Positions 17,969-24,638 of a stretch of 35,821 nucleotides of DNA are shown in pieces; the first letter of the stretch is position 1, and every line of letters starts with the position of its first letter. A model generated the notes under the pieces. The model did not search any database and was not told the DNA's origin. It saw only the letters and a list, made by a program, of their open reading frames with translations. The stretch is from contig CAYJMD010000009.1 of assembly GCA_964371585.1 (NCBI GenBank), positions 1-35,821 of the forward strand. The letters run 5' to 3'. Source of the stretch: RGIG5057 sp964371585. Lineage in GTDB: Bacteria > Bacillota > Clostridia > TANB77 > CAG-465. Position numbers and translations under genes: made by a program.

Positions 17969-17996
17969 TAATTTTCATCAATTTTTCACATAAAAT

Positions 17997-18028
17997 ATAA
18001 AGACCAGAAATATTTTTCTGATCTTTAA
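17997..18028 (-). terminator. Terminator of the 18033 gene
   Basis: On the minus strand AAAGATCAGAAA pairs with TTTCTGGTCTTT (one G-U pair), followed by a T-rich stretch. It begins 5 bases after the stop. Confidence 0.75.
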
Positions 18029-18032
18029 CAAT

Positions 18033-19016
18033 TTATACTCTTTTTATATTTTTTATACGGGTAATATCCTCTAAAGAAAAAGCTGGGTTACTTGTTAATT
18101 TTTTAACAGCTTTATCAAAAAATTTAATTGGTATTATTTGTTCATAAAAATTTTTAACAATGAATTTAGATAAATTTGGATCTTTATACCACGCCATTAT
18201 GACTCTAGCTGAGCATTGTTGATGTAACTTTTTAACAAGTTCTTCAGGAAATATGCAATCTGCATACATTAACACGGGTTTAATATTTTCTACTCCTACA
18301 AAATCAATTATTGTCTTAAGTTCTTCATATACTTGTTTAGCATCACCGTTTTCTATATACAACATTATATATTTATTAATTGAATATATAACCCGTTTAG
18401 AAATCCTAGGGTTTTTTAAAGCTGCAATAATAATCCACTTATCTGTTTTCAAAGAATCAATTGAAAACGTTATATACAAATTTTGTTTTTTTATGAAGTA
18501 ATTTGTAGTTAACATATTAGAAGTAATCTCATTATCGTTAACATTGTGCAAAAACAGTTCATGGATAAATACAGTATTAGCTTTATAACTAATATGAGTA
18601 ATAAGTCTAGGTGCTAAATCTTTCAAATACTTTCTATTATATATTTCTTTCATCAAACTACATAAAGGTTGTACATCTTTTGAAGTTATATGCTTATTAT
18701 TAGTAGGATTAACATTATTCCTACAAGCAATCCTTTTGATTATATAATTCCTTAGATAGATTGATGCCTTTACATCTGTATTTTTAATTATAACAGTAAA
18801 ATCTTCCAGTGAAATATATCTATTAGCATCTAAATAATTTCTAAGAAGAAATATCTTCTTTTTCACGTTTTTAGTTGTAATTAAAAACTCCAAAATTCTT
18901 TTTTCTGTCTTCTCCCGTGAATGTTCTAGCTCCTTTTTCAAAAATTGATTTAATAAATATGTGTCTTTCTTTTTTAAAACTTGTTGCAATTCGTCATAAA
19001 ATCTTTCTTTTGACAT
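18033..19016 (-). CDS. Helical protein of unknown function (327 aa)
   Basis: I recognise no family. The protein is Lys/Ile/Asn-rich and almost wholly helical by composition, with no signal peptide or membrane helix. Its regular runs of amphipathic helices (for example YLRNYIIKRIACR, YINKYIMLYIEN, EELVKKLHQQC) look like a helical-repeat solenoid of the HEAT or ARM kind; this is impression, not proof. It has its own perfect promoter, a strong ribosome site (AGGAGG, 7 bases before ATG) and its own terminator, so it is a single-gene unit. A cytoplasmic scaffold or protein-binding role would fit. Confidence 0.75.
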   Translation of the reverse strand: MSKERFYDELQQVLKKKDTYLLNQFLKKELEHSREKTEKRILEFLITTKNVKKKIFLLRNYLDANRYISLEDFTVIIKNTDVKASIYLRNYIIKRIACRNNVNPTNNKHITSKDVQPLCSLMKEIYNRKYLKDLAPRLITHISYKANTVFIHELFLHNVNDNEITSNMLTTNYFIKKQNLYITFSIDSLKTDKWIIIAALKNPRISKRVIYSINKYIMLYIENGDAKQVYEELKTIIDFVGVENIKPVLMYADCIFPEELVKKLHQQCSARVIMAWYKDPNLSKFIVKNFYEQIIPIKFFDKAVKKLTSNPAFSLEDITRIKNIKRV

Positions 19017-19063
19017 AAAAATACCTCCTAAATTTATTTGGTCTTATTATTAAACTAGACTTC

Positions 19064-19092
19064 ATTATATCATGGTGATTATTTAATGTCAA
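19064..19092 (-). promoter_or_regulatory. Consensus sigma-A promoter of the 18033 gene
   Basis: On the minus strand TTGACA (19092-19087), 17 bases, TATAAT (19069-19064), with TGA just before the -10 (extended -10). All positions match consensus. Confidence 0.9.
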
Positions 19093-19108
19093 CAGAGTAC
19101 ATATGCAT

Positions 19109-19137
19109 AAAAAAACATGATACATTTATGTATCATG
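19109..19137 (-). terminator. Terminator of the membrane protein gene 19156
   Basis: CATGATACAT and ATGTATCATG form a perfect 10-base-pair hairpin; seven T follow on the minus strand. Confidence 0.9.
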
Positions 19138-19155
19138 CTCTAATATATATTATCC

Positions 19156-20901
19156 TTAATTAAGTTTTAATATTTTATTTTTAATTATTATGCTTCGTAA
19201 AAATACAATAACAAATATAACTATAGAAACAAAAGATATAAACCAAGCAATTAATGTTATATTAGTTGACGTATATACTACTTTAATTTCACCTTCAAAG
19301 CTTTGTTTAAATTCTACTCCTATAAATCCATTATCAGTTTCAAAATAATTAATAACATCATCATTAATTGTAACTCTATATCCAGGATAATATATATATG
19401 GAAGTTCTATAACAGTTAAATCAGAATCTGACTTTAATACATTTCCTATGTATACACCATCACTTTTAGTTTCATTAATGATATTCATATTTCCAGCCAA
19501 AACTACAATCCCTTTATTTCTACTTGCCAAATAATCTAAATTCTCCTCTGCATTAACTGGTAAGTATTCATAGTATGCACAACTATGAGACCAATCTTTC
19601 CCCATTTCCATTTCATCTGTTTCATAAAAAGGATATTCAGAAAAACCTACATTCATACTAACCATGTTATTAATAAATGGATTTATGTACATAAGTACTA
19701 AAATAGTAATAACACATATAGTTTTCAAATCTAGCTTATTACTCATTAAAAGATCTATATTTATTGCTGAGAGTATACTTAAAATAAATGTTACTATAAG
19801 TAGTAATCTATATGGATGTTGTATAATTCCAACTATATCTGGTAGATAATCCCATCTAAAAATTGGAGTAATACATATTATAAGTAGTATACTTGTTACA
19901 ACTGAAAGTAGATATAGCCCACGTTTGTTTTTTGATACTTTAGAATATACAAAAGGTGTAAATAACAAAGGTACAACTAAAAACAAACCTATATTTATTC
20001 CCATATCACTAACTATATTATCATTATGTGATAAAGGAAGTCCTCCACCACCTTGCATTTTACCAAATAACAATTGAAATAGGTATACAGTATACTCATA
20101 TACCGTTTCTGACGTTCCCATTTTACCTTCACTAAACACTGCGTATTCTGTAGCATTTCTTGCCTCTAAAAGAGGAATATAAAAGAAAGCTACTATAAGT
20201 AATATAAACAGTATATTGAGTAGTATTTTTTTAAAAATATCCCACTTAAATATTTTTTTAATATTAAAAACAATATATATAAATACTGTAATAATAGTAA
20301 GTAATGTACTAATATTATGTGTTAATAATAAACCTACTGCTCCAATTGTTATATACCAATGCTTCGTTCTATCTTTTTCAAATAAATTATATAATCCTAG
20401 AAATACAAGTGGTATAAACATAAACGATACTACTTCACCTATCGCCATTCTAACATATATATCTGTTAATCTATATGGAGCTGCCATGTAAAATAACGCT
20501 GCTAAAAATGATATTGATTTTCTCCCAGTAAGTTCATTTACTAATTTGAACATAGTTATTCCAGAAATACAAACTGATAGTACAACAAGTATATTTAAAG
20601 CACTAACATAACTACCACTAAACACCTTAATTACAAGCATACAGTAGGTTACAAATGGTGGATAAAAAGTATTCCAAGAATATCCAAATCCATTTGCAAA
20701 ATTAGATGTTATAAGTGGAGGTACACTACTTTCTGACAATGCCGTTGCTGTTCCAACAGTCCTGCTTATTGGGTATATTCCATCATGAGATTTAAGCATA
20801 TCTCCAATAAGTAATGGTGAAGATATAAATAACCCTATAACTATAATCAGAAAATAATATTTAATAGTATTAATATTAAGCTTTTTAATTATATTTTTCA
20901 T
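19156..20901 (-). CDS. Polytopic membrane protein of the PTPS-related / YfhO-like (GT-C-type) group
   Basis: This is a 581-residue protein with about a dozen membrane helices, a large extracellular C-terminal region and a final helix. After the first helix it has SHDGIYPISRTVGTA and NGFGYSWNTFYPPFVTY, the pattern of the 6-pyruvoyl-tetrahydropterin-synthase-related membrane proteins (PF10131), relatives of GT-C glycosyltransferases. The name is historical; no pterin activity is implied. The late segment YYPGYRVTINDD resembles the C-terminal beta domain of YfhO-type proteins. A role in decorating a wall or membrane glycopolymer is inference from the family. I start at the ATG at 20901 because AAGGAGA lies 7 bases upstream; the frame is open 16 codons further but has no ribosome site there. 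Confidence 0.8.
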   Translation of the reverse strand: MKNIIKKLNINTIKYYFLIIVIGLFISSPLLIGDMLKSHDGIYPISRTVGTATALSESSVPPLITSNFANGFGYSWNTFYPPFVTYCMLVIKVFSGSYVSALNILVVLSVCISGITMFKLVNELTGRKSISFLAALFYMAAPYRLTDIYVRMAIGEVVSFMFIPLVFLGLYNLFEKDRTKHWYITIGAVGLLLTHNISTLLTIITVFIYIVFNIKKIFKWDIFKKILLNILFILLIVAFFYIPLLEARNATEYAVFSEGKMGTSETVYEYTVYLFQLLFGKMQGGGGLPLSHNDNIVSDMGINIGLFLVVPLLFTPFVYSKVSKNKRGLYLLSVVTSILLIICITPIFRWDYLPDIVGIIQHPYRLLLIVTFILSILSAINIDLLMSNKLDLKTICVITILVLMYINPFINNMVSMNVGFSEYPFYETDEMEMGKDWSHSCAYYEYLPVNAEENLDYLASRNKGIVVLAGNMNIINETKSDGVYIGNVLKSDSDLTVIELPYIYYPGYRVTINDDVINYFETDNGFIGVEFKQSFEGEIKVVYTSTNITLIAWFISFVSIVIFVIVFLRSIIIKNKILKLN

Positions 20902-20995
20902 AATATTCTCCTTAGCTATATATTTTAACATCATAATCAAATTTGTCAATATCTGTATACAATAAACATTATTATACTATTAAATAAATATGCAT

Positions 20996-21025
20996 AAAAA
21001 ACAACTACCATAAAGATAGTTGTTT
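20996..21025 (-). terminator. Terminator of the 21032 gene
   Basis: AAACAACTA and TAGTTGTTT form a 9-base-pair stem; on the minus strand a run of T follows. It lies 6 bases after the stop. Confidence 0.85.
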
Positions 21026-21031
21026 CTATTA

Positions 21032-21880
21032 TTACATTTCAAACATATTAACTAAATTTTGTTCAAGTTCACTAGTTTTAATTTCTCTTTCGTATTGAGC
21101 TATTCTATCTAGTGCATGTCCGTATTTTCTACAATTAGATAATAATTGTTGATATTCTTCATCCCAATTTTCATTCATTCTAAGTGATGTGTTAGTTTCA
21201 TGTAATTTATCTTCTAACACTTGCTTAACTGGATCTAAAATATCCGAATCTTTTGCATATCTTATTTTGTTGTCTACCATGTAGCTAACAATTTCAGCAA
21301 GTAATCTTTCACCTTTAATATTTATTGCATTTTCATCAGCGTGATGTAAAATATTTGTTACTTCTGATATTTTATCAGCATCTAATTTTTCAAATATTTC
21401 AATTGCTCTTGAATCTATAAATTGTTCATTTTCACCAAATATTTCTTGACCAGCTGTAAATATATCCATATTGTTTTGGAATATTCTTATTTGTTCAACA
21501 GGAATAGTACCTGAAGCTATTTCTAAACATTTGTCATCATAATATTTTTTAAAAGCAGTATTACACATATTATAGTTATTACCATATGGTTTAAAATATT
21601 GTGCATATTCTCTTAAAACTTCATGTTGAGTTTTATCACCACTAATATTTTGTCTTATATCATCAACATTTTCACCAAAATATGCTGATAATTTATTATC
21701 TATTTCATCTTGTTTATATACCTCTGTTTGTGAAAGCTCTTCAACTGGTTGTTGTTCCTCAGCAGAAGCTGCAAGCATTAAAGGATTTTCTTTACCTTTG
21801 AATAATCTTGAAAATGAAGAAGTAAATGCATCTATTTCTTCAAGAAACATTTCCCATTCATTTTTTAAAAATTCTAACAT
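21032..21880 (-). CDS. Protein of unknown function (282 aa)
   Basis: I recognise no family. The start at the ATG at 21880 follows AGAGGTGG; an in-frame upstream extension of 45 codons lacks a ribosome site and is Lys-rich junk-like, so I left it out. The protein is acidic, soluble and helical, with a Glu/Gln-rich linker (SAEEQQPVEELSQTE) near residue 40-55 and Cys residues scattered in the middle and end. No signal peptide or membrane segment is present. It forms a single-gene unit with a strong terminator and a weak promoter match. Confidence 0.72.
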   Translation of the reverse strand: MLEFLKNEWEMFLEEIDAFTSSFSRLFKGKENPLMLAASAEEQQPVEELSQTEVYKQDEIDNKLSAYFGENVDDIRQNISGDKTQHEVLREYAQYFKPYGNNYNMCNTAFKKYYDDKCLEIASGTIPVEQIRIFQNNMDIFTAGQEIFGENEQFIDSRAIEIFEKLDADKISEVTNILHHADENAINIKGERLLAEIVSYMVDNKIRYAKDSDILDPVKQVLEDKLHETNTSLRMNENWDEEYQQLLSNCRKYGHALDRIAQYEREIKTSELEQNLVNMFEM

Positions 21881-21933
21881 TATATCCACCTCTTTATTAT
21901 TTCTATCTTTTGTTACATATATCCTTGTAATAT

Positions 21934-21962
21934 ATTCTATAATATATGAATTTAAAAAGCAA
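21934..21962 (-). promoter_or_regulatory. Possible promoter of the 21032 gene
   Basis: On the minus strand TTGCTT (21962-21957) and TAGAAT (21939-21934) are 17 bases apart. The match is moderate in very A/T-rich DNA. The rest of the 21881-22201 interval holds only A/T-rich sequence and the rhodanese terminator. Confidence 0.35.
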
Positions 21963-22121
21963 TACTTTTTTTTTATCTTTTTAGTAACAGTTTTATTACA
22001 TTTTTCACTTTTCACAAAGCATTATTTTTCATTACAAACTTGCATTTAATATGTTTAAAGTCATTTTAATTTACAATAAATATGAAACATATGACTGAAT
22101 TTATATAAATTTTGAGTATAG

Positions 22122-22159
22122 TATAACAAAAAAATGCATAATATTTTTTATGTATTTTT
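22122..22159 (-). terminator. Probable terminator of the rhodanese gene
   Basis: On the minus strand AAAAATACATAA pairs with TTATGCATTTTT (one mismatch), followed by further T. It lies about 43 bases after the stop. Confidence 0.55.
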
Positions 22160-22201
22160 CAATTTTTACTCATTTTTTTCATAATTTATACTAATTGTCT
22201 A

Positions 22202-22612
22202 CTAATATTCTATGTATTGCCCATTTTTTAAAGAATTAAGACCACTACCTTCCCAAACATATATATTTGTATATCCTAAATTATTTAATCTTTTTATTGC
22301 TTCTTTTGTTCTATCACCAGTTAAGCAATATACAAGTATAATACTACTTTTATCAGTAACATAGGTTAATATATTAAAATCTAGCTCAGCAAGTGGTATA
22401 TTTACTGCATTTTTAAACCTCATTGCTTCAAATTCTGTTTTGGTTCTAACATCTAATATATATATTCCTTTTTCTAATAATTTAGGAATATCTATCTCTT
22501 TTATAACTTTATAGACATGATTATGGTTTTCACCTCTATTTTTTAATTTAGATAACTTAAAAAAATCACCATTCATACTTCTCATTATATTACTAAAATT
22601 CAAATTAAACAT
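22202..22612 (-). CDS. Rhodanese-domain protein (single domain)
   Basis: Single rhodanese-like domain, which typically carries sulphur as a persulphide on a Cys. The signature ILDVRTKTEFE is followed by HIP-like NIPL, and the active-site loop CLTGDRTKEA contains the catalytic Cys and Arg in the usual CxxGxR arrangement. The protein has about 136 residues; the first 35 are a non-conserved basic extension without a clear signal peptide. I place the start at the ATG at 22612, which is 8 bases after AGGTGA. An ATG at 22621 and GTG at 22624 overlap that site. No sulphur-transfer partner gene lies next to it. Confidence 0.85.
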   Translation of the reverse strand: MFNLNFSNIMRSMNGDFFKLSKLKNRGENHNHVYKVIKEIDIPKLLEKGIYILDVRTKTEFEAMRFKNAVNIPLAELDFNILTYVTDKSSIILVYCLTGDRTKEAIKRLNNLGYTNIYVWEGSGLNSLKNGQYIEY

Positions 22613-22631
22613 CTCTATCATCACCTGTAAC

Positions 22632-22666
22632 AGTATATTCTACTATATTTAATTTATGAATATACT
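22632..22666. repeat. Inverted repeat between the rhodanese and GNAT genes
   Basis: Arms AGTATATTC and GAATATACT (9 bases each) are separated by 17 bases, within the predicted rhodanese leader. It may be a regulator site or an mRNA hairpin. No regulator can be named. Confidence 0.35.
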
Positions 22667-22703
22667 ATTTTTTATCTTTTAAATGGATAATATATTAAAA
22701 CAT

Positions 22704-22732
22704 TTGACATTTATATTTTGATATGTTATTAT
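22704..22732 (+). promoter_or_regulatory. Promoter of GNAT gene 22768
   Basis: A perfect TTGACA (22704-22709) lies 17 bases before TATTAT (22727-22732), with TGT giving an extended -10. Confidence 0.7.
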
Positions 22733-22767
22733 ACTATAACAATTTATATTTAAGGAGGATTATAGTT

Positions 22768-23202
22768 ATGAACCCAATTATTCTAGAAACATTAACTAAA
22801 AACGATTCGGAGAAACTTTCTAAATTATTCAATTTAGAAGTTGAGAACAAAAGTATTTTTGGTGATTTATTCCCTAAAAATACTAAAATTGCAGAAGCAT
22901 TAATTGAAAATGATTCGATTAATATCTATTTCATTAACTCTACAGATGAAGAAACTTTAGGTGCTTGTATAATAAAAAAAGAAAGTACTTATGCACAAGT
23001 AATGATTTATGTAATACCAAAAAACAGAAAAAAAGGCATCGGTAGATTAGCTCTTAACATGATTAAGCACATAACTAAACAAGAGTTTAACTTACCACTT
23101 AAGCCTGGTGTTACTCCTGAAAACAAATCAGCAAGAGCATTTCTTAAAAGTTGTGGTTATGTTCAAGTTTCTGAAGCACTTACATTTAGTTTCCTATCAT
23201 AA
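22768..23202 (+). CDS. GNAT-family N-acetyltransferase
   Basis: This is a predicted acetyl-CoA-dependent acyltransferase of 144 residues; the substrate is unknown. The acetyl-CoA pyrophosphate loop is intact: VIPKNRKKGIGRLAL (RxxGxG), followed by the motif B region NKSARAFLKSCGYV. I start at the ATG at 22768, 8 bases after AAGGAGG, and not at an upstream in-frame codon that overlaps the promoter. It has its own promoter and terminator and lies first in a run of three GNAT-like genes on this strand. Confidence 0.88.
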   Translation: MNPIILETLTKNDSEKLSKLFNLEVENKSIFGDLFPKNTKIAEALIENDSINIYFINSTDEETLGACIIKKESTYAQVMIYVIPKNRKKGIGRLALNMIKHITKQEFNLPLKPGVTPENKSARAFLKSCGYVQVSEALTFSFLS

Positions 23203-23204
23203 TC

Positions 23205-23236
23205 AAAAGTCAAGATATATTATCTTGACTTTTTTA
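23205..23236 (+). terminator. Terminator of GNAT gene 22768
   Basis: AAAAGTCAAGATA and TATCTTGACTTTT form a 12-13-base-pair stem followed by T. It begins 2 bases after the stop. Confidence 0.92.
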
Positions 23237-23242
23237 TTTACC

Positions 23243-23271
23243 TTGACAAAATAGACAAAAAATGGTATAAT
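23243..23271 (+). promoter_or_regulatory. Consensus promoter of GNAT genes 23312-24571
   Basis: TTGACA (23243-23248), 17 bases, TATAAT (23266-23271), with TGG before the -10 (extended -10). All hexamer positions match. Confidence 0.88.
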
Positions 23272-23311
23272 TATTATGTTAATTAAATTTTATAGAAAGA
23301 GGTTTATAATT

Positions 23312-24151
23312 ATGAACACTATTGAAACACCAAAAACAGATTGCTTTAAACTGGCTTGCAATACAGATAAGCTAAAATTGTTAAACATCGAAAATGTAGG
23401 TATTATCCATACACTTTTAAATTGTGATTTCGAAATTTTTACAGCTTGGAAAACATTTGATTCTAAACAATACGTTGATGTACGGAAAAAATTAAAATTA
23501 CTTCTTAATTCTAATATATATCAAGTATATTCTATTTCAGATATATTTGGAAATGTAGTTGGAATCGTAGAAACGTACATTAATAGAATTGGAATTAATG
23601 TCTTCATTGCAATAGCTCCTAAATACAGAAGAAAAGGACATGCAACTAAAGCATTAAATGAAATAGTCAACTTTTTATCAAACATATATATGTTTACACC
23701 GATTATTTTGGATATTCCAGATAATCCATCAGAAAAAGTAACAAATTTTTTAAAGAAAAGTAACTATGTTAAACCATTTCTTAAAAATAATTTCAGTTTT
23801 ATCCATTTAAACGAGTATGATGATTTCTTAAATCTTGCAAATAATAATCCAGAACTAACTAATTTTTCTTCGTTATTTACAACATCACATGGTGATGCAC
23901 TGGCTAAAATTAGAAATAATTTAAAAAGTCATTCTAATTCATATTTATATAAATTAGTAAAAGACAATGATGTTTTAGCTTTAGTTAGTACTAAAAAAGA
24001 AGGCAATGAGATGAATCTTGAAATATTCGTTTTTAACACTTCAGAAATAGTTTTTATAACAGACTCATTAAGAGCTTTAAAAGGATATTTTAACGAGTTT
24101 TATCCTAAACTTAACTACAACATACTTTCAAACTTAATTATGAGTATATAG
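23312..24151 (+). CDS. Double-domain GNAT-like protein, second half degenerate
   Basis: The 279-residue product has one recognisable GNAT domain in the first 165 residues. The acetyl-CoA loop is AIAPKYRRKGHATKAL, and motif B is NPSEKVTNFLKKSNYV. The second half repeats the beta-strand pattern of a GNAT (YLYKLVKDNDVLALVST, then LEIFVFNTSEIVFI) but has no RxxGxG/A loop, so it is probably an inactive or structural second domain. Start at the ATG at 23312 behind AGAGG; an upstream in-frame frame lies inside the promoter. The next GNAT-like gene begins 12 bases later, so the two form an operon. Confidence 0.8.
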   Translation: MNTIETPKTDCFKLACNTDKLKLLNIENVGIIHTLLNCDFEIFTAWKTFDSKQYVDVRKKLKLLLNSNIYQVYSISDIFGNVVGIVETYINRIGINVFIAIAPKYRRKGHATKALNEIVNFLSNIYMFTPIILDIPDNPSEKVTNFLKKSNYVKPFLKNNFSFIHLNEYDDFLNLANNNPELTNFSSLFTTSHGDALAKIRNNLKSHSNSYLYKLVKDNDVLALVSTKKEGNEMNLEIFVFNTSEIVFITDSLRALKGYFNEFYPKLNYNILSNLIMSI

Positions 24152-24163
24152 GGAGATTACATC

Positions 24164-24571
24164 ATGAATAATACATTAAAACAAGAATTTTCACCTAATC
24201 CATGTGTTAGCATAGAAAAAAGTGATGATACAATAAATTTTTTGGGAATAATACAATTTGACTATTTCCGCCCTAAATTTAACTATTGGGATTCTAATTA
24301 TGTTGAAGCTTTTAGAAAACAAATATTAGATCCTGAAAATGAAGTTTATGCAATTAAATATCATCAAGCTATCATAGGTGTTTTATTAATCCAAACAGAT
24401 GAGACAAATAACAAAACTTTCGAAATGTATATTACTGAGCATAGCAGAAGAAAAAAAATGGGTTCTAACATTATTTATCTAATTAAAAAGATATTTCCAG
24501 GCATTAAAGCAAAAAAACTTAATTATTATAACCCAGCAATAAATAAACTTAAAGAAAAATTTGATATTTAA
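24164..24571 (+). CDS. Small GNAT-like protein
   Basis: A 135-residue protein with the central GNAT features: AIKYHQAIIGVLLIQ, then FEMYITEHSRRKKMGSNIIY, which keeps an RRxxMG loop in place of RxxGxG, and a shortened end (YNPAINKLKEKFDI). Catalytic ability is uncertain because the loop glycine pattern is reduced. It is the second gene of the operon that starts at 23312, with a ribosome site GGGAGA. Confidence 0.72.
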   Translation: MNNTLKQEFSPNPCVSIEKSDDTINFLGIIQFDYFRPKFNYWDSNYVEAFRKQILDPENEVYAIKYHQAIIGVLLIQTDETNNKTFEMYITEHSRRKKMGSNIIYLIKKIFPGIKAKKLNYYNPAINKLKEKFDI

Positions 24572-24579
24572 TAACTAAC

Positions 24580-24613
24580 AAAAACCAAGATGATATTTCA
24601 TCTTGGCTTTTTT
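24580..24613. terminator. Bidirectional terminator between the GNAT operon and the calcium pump
   Basis: CCAAGATGA and TCATCTTGG form a 9-base-pair stem with a 4-base loop. T runs follow on both strands, so it can serve the GNAT genes (plus) and the ATPase (minus), which converge here. Confidence 0.88.
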
Positions 24614-24638
24614 ATTTATCATTATTTTATTAATTTAA

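Noticed and set aside
20902..20949. Upstream extension of the polytopic membrane protein
   Set aside because: The extra 16 codons have no ribosome site, while AAGGAGA precedes the internal ATG.
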